Under the pieces are notes generated by a model, which saw only the letters and a program-made list of their open reading frames with translations, searched no databases and was not told where the DNA came from. DNA of 64,000 nt from Seonamhaeicola sediminis (GTDB lineage Bacteria; Bacteroidota; Bacteroidia; Flavobacteriales; Flavobacteriaceae): the NCBI RefSeq assembly GCF_004358095.2, contig NZ_SMZJ02000001.1, positions 1 through 64,000 on the forward strand, in the 5' to 3' direction. This document shows, one piece after another, positions 37,613 to 46,963 of this stretch; position 1 is the stretch's first letter, and every line of letters starts with the position of its first letter. The translations under genes were made by a program, and so were the position numbers.

Positions 37613-38838
37613 TAGCTAAACTAAAAAACTTAGGCCCTGGATTATTATTTGCTGGAGCCGCCATAGGAGTGTCTCATTTGGTACAATCCACAAGAGCTGG
37701 AGCTGATTTTGGTCTAGGTTTGCTATGGGCTTTATTATTAGCTAATTTGTTTAAATATCCTTTCTTTCAATATGGCCCCAGATATGCAGCTGCAACAGGA
37801 GAAAGTTTGTTAGATGGTTATAAAAAAATGGGTAAAGTAGTATTGGCAACATATTTTATTCTAACATTTGCCACTATGTTTACCATTCAAACGGCAGTCA
37901 CCATAGTCACAGCAGGTTTAGCGTCTTCTATCTTTGGGAATTTAGGTTTTGATTCTGTTTTAGCTTTAAAGATATGGACGATAATAGTATTAGTTATTTG
38001 TTTAGGATTGCTTGTTGTTGGAAAATATAAGTTACTGGATAACCTAATAAAACTTATAATTATTTTGTTATCCATTAGTACAATTTCTGCTGTAGTTATG
38101 GCTCTTTACGGAAATAATACTCGTATTTCACTAACGCAAGTTTTGCCCAAGGAAACAACTCAAATTGCTTTTCTAATTGCTTTTATGGGTTGGATGCCAG
38201 CACCGTTAGATATTTCTATTTGGCATTCGTTATGGTCGGTTGAAAAGCAAAAAGGTGATAAAAAGTATAAATCTAAATCGGCATTATTCGATTTTAATGT
38301 TGGCTATATTGGCACTATTATTTTAGGTATTGGTTTTGTGTTATTAGGTTGTCTGGTCATGTTTGGAAGTGGGGAAACATTTAGTGATTCTGCAGGAGGT
38401 TTTTCAAGTCAGCTTATACAAATGTACACTAGCAGCTTAGGTGATTGGGCTTACATTTTAATTGGTATTGCGGCTTTTACAACCATGTTCAGTACTACGC
38501 TTACCTGCTTAGATGCCTCTCCAAGAGCTATGGACAAAACTTTGGAGCTTATATTCAACAAAAGCTATAAACGTGGCTATTTAGCGTGGATACTCCTCTT
38601 GACTGTTGGAACTGTTTGTATTTTTTTCTTCTTCGCATCAGAAATGGGTTTATTAATAGAAATTGCTACCATTCTTTCATTCATAACAGCGCCCTTTTAT
38701 GCCATAATTAATTATAAATTAATTTCTGGAAAGCATACACCCAAAGAATGGCATCCTAATAAAAAAATGCATATTTTAAGTTGGAGTGGCATTATCTTTT
38801 TAATAGGTTTTAGTGTTTGGTATCTCTATACTTTATAA
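37609..38838 (+). CDS. Nramp-family transporter with non-canonical metal site
   Basis: A 409-residue, about 11-helix inner-membrane protein of the Nramp (SLC11) fold. The opening GPGLLFAGAAIGVSHLVQST aligns with the first helix of Nramp, but the metal-binding DPGN is replaced (GVSH). The sixth helix reads GWMPAPLDISIW where MPH is expected. These positions coordinate Mn2+/Fe2+ in classical members, so this clade may carry another substrate, for example Mg2+, or use protons differently. It overlaps the sigma gene by 4 nt. Confidence 0.85.
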   Translation: MIAKLKNLGPGLLFAGAAIGVSHLVQSTRAGADFGLGLLWALLLANLFKYPFFQYGPRYAAATGESLLDGYKKMGKVVLATYFILTFATMFTIQTAVTIVTAGLASSIFGNLGFDSVLALKIWTIIVLVICLGLLVVGKYKLLDNLIKLIIILLSISTISAVVMALYGNNTRISLTQVLPKETTQIAFLIAFMGWMPAPLDISIWHSLWSVEKQKGDKKYKSKSALFDFNVGYIGTIILGIGFVLLGCLVMFGSGETFSDSAGGFSSQLIQMYTSSLGDWAYILIGIAAFTTMFSTTLTCLDASPRAMDKTLELIFNKSYKRGYLAWILLLTVGTVCIFFFFASEMGLLIEIATILSFITAPFYAIINYKLISGKHTPKEWHPNKKMHILSWSGIIFLIGFSVWYLYTL

Positions 38839-38875
38839 AAGAATACTTTATATCTTTCTTCTGAAAAAAATCACG

Positions 38876-38883
38876 TATTTTTG
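38876..38883 (+). promoter_or_regulatory. -7 box (TATTTTTG) of the lipA-gap promoter
   Basis: TATTTTTGCG fits TAnnTTTG and lies 18 nt before the lipA ATG at 38902. It contains the TTG at 38881 that would otherwise look like a start codon. Confidence 0.55.
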
Positions 38884-38901
38884 CGTTTGATTTTTTTGAC
38901 T

Positions 38902-39780
38902 ATGCAAAAGGAAACCGCTTCTAATATATTACCTGAAAGAAAACCGAAACCAAAATGGCTTCGTGTAAAACTTCCTACGGGTAAAAAGTATACCGAATTA
39001 AGAGGATTAGTAGATAAATACAAATTAAACACTATTTGTACTTCGGGTAGTTGCCCTAATATGGGCGAGTGCTGGGGTGAGGGAACGGCTACCTTTATGA
39101 TTTTAGGTAATATTTGTACACGTTCATGTGGTTTTTGTGGTGTTAAAACCGGTAGACCAGAATCTGTAGATTGGGACGAGCCCGAAAAGGTGGCTCGTTC
39201 TATTAAAATCATGAATATTAAGCATGCTGTTTTAACCAGTGTTGATAGAGATGATTTAAAGGATATGGGAAGTATCCTATGGGCTGAAACTGTTAAAGCA
39301 GTAAGAAGAATGAATCCTGAAACAACACTTGAGACGCTAATACCAGACTTTCAAGGTATAGAACAGCATATAGATAGGATTGTAGATGTTGCTCCTGAAG
39401 TAGTATCGCATAATATTGAAACGGTTAGACGATTAACCAGAGAAGTTAGAATTCAAGCACAATATGATAGAAGTCTAGGAGTTCTTAAATATTTAAAACA
39501 GTCAGGACAAAGGCGTACCAAATCTGGTATCATGCTTGGTTTAGGAGAAACTAGAGAAGAAGTTATAGAAACACTTCATGATTTAAAAGATAATGACGTG
39601 GATGTTGTTACTATAGGTCAATACCTACAACCTAGTAAAAAACATTTACCTGTTAAGCAATTTATAAATCCGGATCAGTTTAAAGAGTACGAAGAAATTG
39701 GCTTAAAACTAGGTTTCCGTCATGTAGAAAGTAGCGCTCTAGTGCGTTCATCGTATAGAGCTCAAAAACATATTCATTAA
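38902..39780 (+). CDS. lipA: Lipoyl synthase
   Basis: A 292-residue radical-SAM enzyme that inserts two sulfurs into octanoyl groups on lipoyl domains. Both clusters are visible: the auxiliary one in [12 protein letters not shown] and the radical-SAM CxxxCxxC in CTRSCGFC. The C-terminal RSSYRA motif is present. The ATG at 38902 ([20 protein letters not shown]) is chosen because the upstream TTG at 38881 lies in the promoter box. gap follows after 2 nt. Confidence 0.97.
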   Translation: MQKETASNILPERKPKPKWLRVKLPTGKKYTELRGLVDKYKLNTICTSGSCPNMGECWGEGTATFMILGNICTRSCGFCGVKTGRPESVDWDEPEKVARSIKIMNIKHAVLTSVDRDDLKDMGSILWAETVKAVRRMNPETTLETLIPDFQGIEQHIDRIVDVAPEVVSHNIETVRRLTREVRIQAQYDRSLGVLKYLKQSGQRRTKSGIMLGLGETREEVIETLHDLKDNDVDVVTIGQYLQPSKKHLPVKQFINPDQFKEYEEIGLKLGFRHVESSALVRSSYRAQKHIH

Positions 39781-39782
39781 AA

Positions 39783-40799
39783 ATGATTACGGTTGCCATT
39801 AATGGTTTTGGTAGAATTGGTAGACGTGTTTTTAGATTACTACAAGACTATAAAAACATAAAAGTGGTTGCTATAAATGATTTAGCAGACGCTAGAACAT
39901 TGAGCTATTTACTTAAATACGACAGTGTTCATGGGCTTTTTAACGGTACTGTTTCGTTTGGTGACAATCATATTATTGTTAATACTGAAAACATTCCGCT
40001 TTTAAACCAAAAACATCCAAAAGATATTGATTGGTCTCCTTACAATGTTGATTTTGTTATAGAATCTACTGGGAAATTTAAAACAAAATTAGACTTAAAT
40101 CATCATTTAGCAAATGGCGCAAAACAGATTATTTTAAGTGTTCCTCCTCTTGATGATGATATTAAAACGATTGTTTTAGGGGTTAATGATGAGAGTCTTG
40201 ATGGCTCTGAAACAATCATTTCAAACGCATCATGTACTACTAATAATGCGGCCCCCATGATTGATATTATCAATAAACTTTGTGGTATTGATCAAGCCTA
40301 TATTACAACGGTACATTCCTACACCACAGATCAAAGTTTACACGATCAACCCCATAGAGATTTACGTAGGTCTCGTGCTGCAGGGCAATCTATTGTTCCA
40401 ACTACCACTGGTGCCGCCAAGGCTTTAACTAAAATTTTTCCAGAATTATCTGATGTTATTGGTGGCTGTGGGATTAGAGTTCCTGTAATTAATGGATCGT
40501 TAACTGATATTACATTCAATGTAAAAAAAACAGTTACAATTAAAGATATAAACAAAGCCTTTAAAGAAGCTGCTCAAAATAGTTATAAGAATATTTTAGA
40601 ATACACTGAAGATTCTATTGTATCTATCGATATTATTGGCAATACAAATTCTTGTGTGTTTGATTCTCAAATGACTTCAGTGATTGGAAATATGGTAAAA
40701 ATTATTGGTTGGTACGATAATGAAACTGGATATTCTAAACGAATTATTGATTTATTATGCAATTTATCGGTAAAAAAACGTATTTTATCGATAAAATAA
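39783..40799 (+). CDS. gap: Glyceraldehyde-3-phosphate dehydrogenase, type I
   Basis: A 338-residue NAD-dependent enzyme with NGFGRIGRR, the cofactor-selecting Asp in INDLAD, catalytic Cys in SNASCTTNN and catalytic His in TTVHSYTTDQ. The C-terminus ends GWYDNETGYSKRIIDL plus a short basic tail. It lies 2 nt after lipA. It may be a second GAPDH rather than the main glycolytic one; this cannot be told from the window. The last codons overlap a perfect palindrome that may be an operator for the next gene. Confidence 0.95.
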   Translation: MITVAINGFGRIGRRVFRLLQDYKNIKVVAINDLADARTLSYLLKYDSVHGLFNGTVSFGDNHIIVNTENIPLLNQKHPKDIDWSPYNVDFVIESTGKFKTKLDLNHHLANGAKQIILSVPPLDDDIKTIVLGVNDESLDGSETIISNASCTTNNAAPMIDIINKLCGIDQAYITTVHSYTTDQSLHDQPHRDLRRSRAAGQSIVPTTTGAAKALTKIFPELSDVIGGCGIRVPVINGSLTDITFNVKKTVTIKDINKAFKEAAQNSYKNILEYTEDSIVSIDIIGNTNSCVFDSQMTSVIGNMVKIIGWYDNETGYSKRIIDLLCNLSVKKRILSIK

Positions 40800-40808
40800 T
40801 TATATTTG
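40763..40808 (+). promoter_or_regulatory. Tandem TTTATCGnTAAAA sites and -7 box before the hybrid kinase gene
   Basis: TTTATCGGTAAAA (40763-40775) and TTTATCGATAAAA (40784-40796) are direct repeats with start-to-start spacing of 21 bp, two helical turns. The second lies in an 18-bp perfect palindrome, TATTTTATCGATAAAATA (40781-40798). The -7 box TATATTTG follows at 40801-40808 and ATG at 40828. A regulator bound here would cover the -33 to -7 region. The sites lie in the 3' end of gap. Confidence 0.5.
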
Positions 40809-40827
40809 TCAGTAATATTGAATTAAA

Positions 40828-43065
40828 ATGTCCCAAATAAAGCAATATATATTAACATGTACTTTGTTATTAAATGTCTTAGCATGGTCTCAAAAAACCA
40901 TGGAAGATGACCCTGAGATTCAGCAAAATAACATAAACTTTCGTATTGAACAATCCCAGACTGCCTTAGAAAAATTCGATTATTACGAAGCTCAAAATCA
41001 GCTTGATGAAGCTTTAAAACTCGCGCTAAAAACAGATAATAAAAAGAGTATAGGCATTATTTGTGCAAGAAAAGGTAAACTTCAACTTATTATTGAAGAA
41101 GAAGATAACGCCATAACTTCATTAAGAAAAGCTATAAAAATACAAACCGAGACTAATGATAACCTTAATTTAGCTTACTCGTATAAAACCTTGGGTGAAG
41201 TTTTCATTGCCAAAGAAGATTACTTCCAAGCTTCTGATTATTTTAAATCTGCAAAAAGCCTTTTCGAACAAGAAGAATTAGATGAAGGTATTGCTGAAAC
41301 CCTCTTATTAGAAGGTAAAACCTTTATGTTGTTAAAAAACTACAGGAAAGCCAGATCTGTATTAGAACAAGCATCTGCTTTGGCAAAAAAAACTGGGTTG
41401 CTAAAAACTCAAAGTGAAGCCTTTGTAAATCAGGGCTTGGTTTATCATAAATTAGGAGACAAAGAAAAAGCCATAGAGTTATCTGAGCAAGGTTTAATAA
41501 TTGCAAAACAGAACAACTTTACTTCTATTTTAAATAATGCCTATTTAGTGTTAAGTGAATTACATAATAAGATTGGTAATTACCAACTCTCCAGAGAGTA
41601 TTTACAAAGTCATTTAACGCTATCAGATTCTATAAGAAATCTAACAAGAGTAAGCTATACAAAAGACCAAGAGATAGAATTTCTTTTAAATAAAGCCAAT
41701 GAAGAAATTAAAATATTAAAAGAAAAAGCTCAAGAAGAAAAAGAAGATGATGGTGTAAGAAATTTGATTTCTATATTAAGTGTAGCCTTAATTACAATTC
41801 TATCACTTCTAACCTTATCACTATACAAAAACAACAATATAAGATTAAAATCCAATAATATGCTTCACAAAAAAAACAGTGAACTTATTGTTGCAAAAGA
41901 AAAGGCTGAATTAGCATCCAAAACAAAAGCCAATTTCCTGTCTACAGTAACACATGAACTCCGTACGCCGCTTTATGCAGTTACTGGCCTAAGTAATATG
42001 TTATTAGAAGAAGATCCTAAACCTTCCCAAATTCAGCATTTAAAATCATTAAAATTTTCTGGAGACTATCTACTAACTTTTATTAATGACATTCTTCAAA
42101 TTAATAAGATTGAAGCCAATAAAGTTGATTTAGAACCAGAACCTTTCAATCTTAAGAAAAAAATAAACAACATTATTTTAGCTTTAAATAATTCAGCAGA
42201 AGATAATAATGTTAAAATTCATTTTGAGTTTGATAAAGATTTACCAGAGAACTTCATAGCAGATCAAATTAAGATATCACAGATTTTAATAAATTTAATA
42301 GGTAACTCCATTAAGTTTACTAAGGATGGTGATATTTGGATTAGGATATACAAACTAGAAGTAAAAGACAATATATATAAAGTTAGATTTGAAGTTGAAG
42401 ATAATGGTATTGGCATAAGTCAGGAAAAGCAAGACAAAATGTTTGAGAGTTTCTCTCAAGGTTCTATTCAAATAAACAGAAAATATGGTGGTACTGGATT
42501 AGGGCTTTCAATTGTTAAAGGACTTATTGATATTCTTAAAGGACAGATTCATGTAAAAAGTGAATTAGAAAAAGGGACTACTTTCTTCTTTGAAATACCA
42601 ATGGAACACACGACTGTTAAAGAAGCTACCAAAGCTGAATCTAAAGTGTCTTATTTTGATAAAAAAACCAACAAATTAGACTTAACCAACGTTAAGATTT
42701 TGGTAGTTGAAGACAACAAAATTAACCAGATGATTACCAAAAAGATCCTCACTAAAATGGATCTAAAATGTGATATTATAGACAATGGAACTGATGCTGT
42801 GGATATGATTAAAACTAACAACTACAATATTGTTTTAATGGATATTCATATGCCAGGCATAAGTGGTATTGAGGCAACTAAAATTGTTAGAACATTTGAT
42901 AAAGAACTTACCATATTTGCGTTAACGGCCGTAACCATTGAAGATAAAATGCATGAGTTTGAAGAAGCTGGGTTTACAGATATCATCCCAAAACCATTCA
43001 AGCAAGAAGAATTTGAGAAAAAATTATACAATGCATTAGTTTCAAAAGAAGAGCAATCTGCTTAA
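40828..43065 (+). CDS. Hybrid histidine kinase with TPR sensor region and receiver domain
   Basis: A 745-residue sensor: N-terminal signal or anchor segment, TPR repeats (about 45-290), coiled coil, one transmembrane helix (about 312-333), then a HisKA domain with phospho-acceptor His376 (VTHELRTPL). A HATPase domain (N box NLIGNSIKFT, DNGIGI, GGTGLGLSI) and a C-terminal receiver domain with Asp672 (VLMDIHMPG) follow. No DNA-binding output domain is present, so it probably passes phosphate to a separate regulator. The TPR region should face the periplasm. It overlaps the convergent lpxK by 4 nt. Confidence 0.93.
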   Translation: MSQIKQYILTCTLLLNVLAWSQKTMEDDPEIQQNNINFRIEQSQTALEKFDYYEAQNQLDEALKLALKTDNKKSIGIICARKGKLQLIIEEEDNAITSLRKAIKIQTETNDNLNLAYSYKTLGEVFIAKEDYFQASDYFKSAKSLFEQEELDEGIAETLLLEGKTFMLLKNYRKARSVLEQASALAKKTGLLKTQSEAFVNQGLVYHKLGDKEKAIELSEQGLIIAKQNNFTSILNNAYLVLSELHNKIGNYQLSREYLQSHLTLSDSIRNLTRVSYTKDQEIEFLLNKANEEIKILKEKAQEEKEDDGVRNLISILSVALITILSLLTLSLYKNNNIRLKSNNMLHKKNSELIVAKEKAELASKTKANFLSTVTHELRTPLYAVTGLSNMLLEEDPKPSQIQHLKSLKFSGDYLLTFINDILQINKIEANKVDLEPEPFNLKKKINNIILALNNSAEDNNVKIHFEFDKDLPENFIADQIKISQILINLIGNSIKFTKDGDIWIRIYKLEVKDNIYKVRFEVEDNGIGISQEKQDKMFESFSQGSIQINRKYGGTGLGLSIVKGLIDILKGQIHVKSELEKGTTFFFEIPMEHTTVKEATKAESKVSYFDKKTNKLDLTNVKILVVEDNKINQMITKKILTKMDLKCDIIDNGTDAVDMIKTNNYNIVLMDIHMPGISGIEATKIVRTFDKELTIFALTAVTIEDKMHEFEEAGFTDIIPKPFKQEEFEKKLYNALVSKEEQSA

Positions 43066-44069
43066 GCGTTTTGTAAAAAGTTTTTTATTTTATTATTAAA
43101 TAACGTTTCTTTATCAATACTAACTTCAATTGGTAAAAAGTACAATTTCCTTTTTAAGGGTTCATATTGCTTTAAACGCATAAAATCTTTCTCTGTAGTT
43201 ATAATTAGCGCTTTATTGTTAAGTTCGTCAATATCATTCTGAGTGAAGTTATAATGGTCTTTAAAATTTAAGTGTTCAAAGTCTAGGTTTTTGTATTTTA
43301 AAAATTTCACCAGTGGTAATGCGTTTGCAATTCCAGTAACCAAAGTAAATTTTGGTAACTCCTTAATATTCTTTGAGTCAGTTTCAGAAAAAACTCTATT
43401 TGAATATTCAATAGAGCTAAAAAACACTTGCTGATGTTTTTTGGGATGTATTTTCTTTATGAAAGCCTGCTTTTTTTCATCACTTAAATTATGTGGACAC
43501 TTACTTATAATAATAATATCAGCACGTGTTGCACCACTTTTAGGTTCTCTTAAATTACCTGTTGGTAGGGTAAAATCACTAAAATAAGGGTTACTATAAG
43601 TGCTCAGTAAAATATTAATACCTGCCTTTACTTTTCTATGCTGAAAGGCATCGTCTAGCAAAATAACTTCTGGTGGATTTTTAATAGACTCAAGAGTTTT
43701 AATACCATTATTTCTATCAGCATCTACAGACACAAGAATGTCATTTTTAAATTTACTGTAGAACTGAAAAGGTTCATCTCCTATTGTTTCAGCATTTGAA
43801 GTTTTATTAGCTAATTGAAAACCTTCTGTTTTTCGCTTATAACCTCGGCTCAAGGTTGCCACTTTATAGTCCTTTTTCAACAAATTTATTAGGTATTCTA
43901 TCATTGGGGTTTTACCAGTACCTCCAACACTTAAATTTCCAACACAGATAACAGGAAACGGATAAGAACTTGATTTTTTAACACCCAAATCATATAACTT
44001 ATTTCTCAACCAAGTGATAAAATGGTATAAGGGTACAAATGGAAAAAGAATGTATCTAATTAAATTCAT
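43062..44069 (-). CDS. lpxK: Tetraacyldisaccharide 4'-kinase
   Basis: A 335-residue lipid A kinase that phosphorylates the 4' position of the disaccharide precursor at the inner membrane. The Walker A motif is NLSVGGTGKTP, with an N-terminal membrane-associated helix (MNLIRYILFPFVPLYHFITW). LLDDAFQHRKVK and ATRADIIIISK are typical. It shows that the organism makes lipopolysaccharide. It is monocistronic and divergent from the nif3-like gene. Confidence 0.95.
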   Translation of the reverse strand: MNLIRYILFPFVPLYHFITWLRNKLYDLGVKKSSSYPFPVICVGNLSVGGTGKTPMIEYLINLLKKDYKVATLSRGYKRKTEGFQLANKTSNAETIGDEPFQFYSKFKNDILVSVDADRNNGIKTLESIKNPPEVILLDDAFQHRKVKAGINILLSTYSNPYFSDFTLPTGNLREPKSGATRADIIIISKCPHNLSDEKKQAFIKKIHPKKHQQVFFSSIEYSNRVFSETDSKNIKELPKFTLVTGIANALPLVKFLKYKNLDFEHLNFKDHYNFTQNDIDELNNKALIITTEKDFMRLKQYEPLKRKLYFLPIEVSIDKETLFNNKIKNFLQNA

Positions 44070-44088
44070 TACAGCAAAGTAAATATTT

Positions 44089-44096
44089 TATATTTG
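44089..44096 (+). promoter_or_regulatory. -7 box (TATATTTG) of the nif3-like gene
   Basis: TATATTTG fits TAnnTTTG and lies 26 nt before the ATG at 44123. Confidence 0.5.
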
Positions 44097-44122
44097 TTTA
44101 ATAATCAAATACAGTAAATATT

Positions 44123-45217
44123 ATGATTATTCAAGATGTCATTAATCATTTAGAGGAATTAGCACCATTGGCTTACGCCGAAGATTTTGATAACGTTGGA
44201 CTTTTGGTTGGGGATAAAAAACAAAAGTTAACAGGGGTTTTAGTTACTATAGATACGCTTGAAAGTGTGGTAGATGAGGCCATTACAAAAAAATGTAATC
44301 TAATAGTGAGTTTTCATCCTATTATCTTTAAAGGACTAAAAAAAATAACGGGTAATACTTATGTTGAGCGTGTAGTTCTTAAGGCTATTCAGCACAATAT
44401 TGCCATTTATGCTATCCATACTGCCTTAGATAATGCCTCACAAGGAGTAAATGATATGATATGCAATCAACTTGATTTAGTAAATAAAAAGATTTTAATA
44501 CCTCAATCTAAAACTATAAAAAAATTAACTACATACGTTCCAAAAAATGAAGCAGAACAATTAAGAAATGCTTTATTTAATGCTGGTGCTGGTAATATAG
44601 GTAATTATAGTAACTGCAGCTTTAATACAGATGGAATTGGAACATATCAAGGAAATGAAAATTCTAATCCAACACTTGGTGAAAAAGGAAAAACCCATCA
44701 AGAAGCAGAAACACAAGTATCAGTTATTTTTTCAAAACATTTAGAACATGATGTTATTAAAGCGCTTATTGATACACATAGCTATGAAGAAGTTGCCTAT
44801 GAAGTGGTGACTATAGAAAACAAGAACCAAAATATTGGTATAGGAATGATTGGAGAGTTCAAAGACCCAATGAGTGAAGAAGACTTTTTAGCTTACATAA
44901 AGTTACAAATGAAATCAGAATGTATTAGGCACTCGTCGTTTTTAAATAAAACCATAAAAAAAGTAGCTGTTTTAGGCGGTTCTGGTAGCTTTGCAATAAA
45001 TGCAGCAAAAGCTGCAGGTGCAGATGCTTATGTGACTTCTGATTTAAAGTATCACGACTTTTTTATGGCAGAAAACACCATATTTTTGGCAGATATTGGA
45101 CATTATGAAAGTGAACAATTCACAAAAAATCTTTTAGTAACGTATCTTACAAAAAAAATTACTAATTTTGCAGTCGTTTTATCAAACACCAATACCAATC
45201 CCGTTAAGTATTTTTAA
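44123..45217 (+). CDS. Nif3-like dinuclear metal centre protein
   Basis: A 364-residue member of the YbgI/NIF3 family (GTP cyclohydrolase I type 2-like). Metal ligands of the toroid family are seen in SFHPIIFKG, YAIHTALDNA and, near the end, DIGHYESEQF. A central insert (about 130-230, with GNYSNCSF and THQEAE) is the PII/CutA-like domain of longer members. The true substrate is uncertain despite the cyclohydrolase label. It is followed after 3 nt by the zinc-ribbon-family gene, a pairing common in Bacteroidota. Confidence 0.92.
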   Translation: MIIQDVINHLEELAPLAYAEDFDNVGLLVGDKKQKLTGVLVTIDTLESVVDEAITKKCNLIVSFHPIIFKGLKKITGNTYVERVVLKAIQHNIAIYAIHTALDNASQGVNDMICNQLDLVNKKILIPQSKTIKKLTTYVPKNEAEQLRNALFNAGAGNIGNYSNCSFNTDGIGTYQGNENSNPTLGEKGKTHQEAETQVSVIFSKHLEHDVIKALIDTHSYEEVAYEVVTIENKNQNIGIGMIGEFKDPMSEEDFLAYIKLQMKSECIRHSSFLNKTIKKVAVLGGSGSFAINAAKAAGADAYVTSDLKYHDFFMAENTIFLADIGHYESEQFTKNLLVTYLTKKITNFAVVLSNTNTNPVKYF

Positions 45218-45220
45218 AGT

Positions 45221-46000
45221 ATGGCTAAAAAGAAAGAAGTAACTGTAGAAGAGCGCTTAAGAGCTTTATACGATTTACAACTTATAGATTCTCGCATAGA
45301 TGAGATTAGAAATGTAAGAGGTGAACTTCCTTTAGAAGTTCGCGATTTAGAAGATGAAGTAGCAGGGTTAAACATCAGACTTGAAAAACTTGTTGCAAGT
45401 TTAGAGGTTATTGATAATGATATTAATGCCAAGAAAAATCTTATTGAAGAGTCTAAAGCTTTAATAAAAAAGTACAACGAGCAACAGAAAAATGTTAGGA
45501 ATAACAGGGAATACAATTCTTTATCAAAAGAAATTGAGTTTCAAGAGTTAGAGATAGAGTTAGCTGAAAAGCACATTAAAGAGTTTAAAGCACAAATTGA
45601 GCAGAAAAAAGAAGTTATTTCTGAAACTAAAGAGCGTTTAAAAGAACGTGAAACACATTTAAAACATAAAAAGGGTGAGTTAGATGCTATTTTAGCAGAA
45701 ACAGAAAAAGAAGAACAAGTGCTTATTGAGAAATCTGAGGCTTATAAAGAGCAGATAGAAGACCGTCTAGTAGCTGCTTACACTAGAATTAGAAGCAGTG
45801 TTAAAAACGGTTTAGCGGTTGTTCCTATTGAACGTGGAGCTTCAGGAGGTTCTTTTTTCACTATACCACCTCAGGTACAGGTTGAAATAGCCTCTCGTAA
45901 AAAAGTGATAACAGATGAGCATAGTGGAAGAATTTTAGTAGATGCTGTTCTTGCTGAAGAACAAAAAACTAAAATGGAAAAACTGTTTGCAAAACTATAA
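45221..46000 (+). CDS. DUF164/CdsZ-type coiled-coil protein with a degenerate zinc ribbon
   Basis: A 259-residue protein, almost entirely a long charged coiled coil (about 30-185) followed by a C-terminal knuckle. Family members end in a C4 zinc ribbon around CxxCGRIL. Here the same place reads DEHSGRILVD and the whole protein has no cysteine, so it cannot bind zinc that way. The rest, including IPPQVQVEIA, is conserved. The family is linked to translation or secretion chaperoning in other phyla, but its role here is not known. It is cotranscribed with the Nif3-like gene. Confidence 0.88.
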   Translation: MAKKKEVTVEERLRALYDLQLIDSRIDEIRNVRGELPLEVRDLEDEVAGLNIRLEKLVASLEVIDNDINAKKNLIEESKALIKKYNEQQKNVRNNREYNSLSKEIEFQELEIELAEKHIKEFKAQIEQKKEVISETKERLKERETHLKHKKGELDAILAETEKEEQVLIEKSEAYKEQIEDRLVAAYTRIRSSVKNGLAVVPIERGASGGSFFTIPPQVQVEIASRKKVITDEHSGRILVDAVLAEEQKTKMEKLFAKL

Positions 46001-46022
46001 ATCTATTTAAGTAAATATTTTG

Positions 46023-46054
46023 AAAGCCTTTACAAATGTTGTGAAGGCTTTTTT
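46023..46054 (+). terminator. Intrinsic terminator after the nif3/zinc-ribbon pair
   Basis: AAAGCCTTTACA and TGTGAAGGCTTT pair around AATGT with one mismatch, followed by a T-run. Confidence 0.82.
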
Positions 46055-46105
46055 ATTTTATAAATTAAGGTTTCATATTTTTATACGTCTTAATAATAAA
46101 ACACT

Positions 46106-46762
46106 ATGAGAAATATCATTACACTTTTATTTATTACTTTATTATTTAGTTGTCAAAACTCAGCGCAATCAAAACAACAAGAAAACATTAAAAACGCTAG
46201 GGCTACCCAAGTACCTTTAGAAAATGGTAAAGCTAGAGCCTATTTTGCAAGCGGTTGTTTTTGGTGTGTTGAAGCTATATATGAAAGTGTTAGAGGTGTA
46301 GACGAAGTTATTAATGGCTATTCTGGTGGATATACGAAAAATCCAACCTATGAAGCCAGTAATACAGGACGCACAGGTCATGCCGAAGCGGTTGAGGTTA
46401 TTTATGACCCAAAAGTTGTAAATTTTGAAACCTTGGTTGATGTATATTTTGCCTCGCAAAACCCAACTCAGATAAATGGCCAAGGTCCAGATCACGGCTC
46501 ACAGTACCGTTCCATAATTTTTTATCAAAACGATGAGCAAAAGCAAATCATTTTAGAGAAAAAAGCAGCTTTAGCAAAACAGTTAAAAGCTAAAATCGCA
46601 GCCGAAGTATATCCTTTTCAAAAGTTCTGGATTGCCGAAGATTACCATCAAAATTATGAAAGACTACACCCCAATCACCCCTATATTCAGCGTATCTCCA
46701 TTCCAAGATTAAATAGGTTTAAGACTAAATTTTCTGAGGAGTTACTTAAAAAAAGTCACTAA
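46106..46762 (+). CDS. msrA: Peptide-methionine (S)-S-oxide reductase, lipoprotein form
   Basis: A 218-residue MsrA with the active-site GCFWC (in YFASGCFWCVEA) and the typical GYSGGYTKNPTYE and GHAEAVEV segments. An N-terminal lipobox (LLFSC, Cys16) marks it as a lipoprotein, so it should repair oxidised methionines in the periplasm or at the cell surface. No MsrB domain is fused. The gene is flanked by a terminator and a 200-nt spacer that contains the dyad AACAATTCAATTGTT (46916-46930). Confidence 0.95.
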   Translation: MRNIITLLFITLLFSCQNSAQSKQQENIKNARATQVPLENGKARAYFASGCFWCVEAIYESVRGVDEVINGYSGGYTKNPTYEASNTGRTGHAEAVEVIYDPKVVNFETLVDVYFASQNPTQINGQGPDHGSQYRSIIFYQNDEQKQIILEKKAALAKQLKAKIAAEVYPFQKFWIAEDYHQNYERLHPNHPYIQRISIPRLNRFKTKFSEELLKKSH

Positions 46763-46963
46763 CGCACATTTTGTCTACAAAAATTTTCTATTACTATAGT
46801 TTAGATTGGATAAATGACGCTTATCCCTAAGTTGGCTGTAATTTGAAGAACGATAATATAACATACTGATTAACTGAATTTTAAAAATATTTTATCTTTA
46901 CAAACTGGGAATTATAACAATTCAATTGTTTCATCTTAGAATTATTAACATAAATTATTTACA

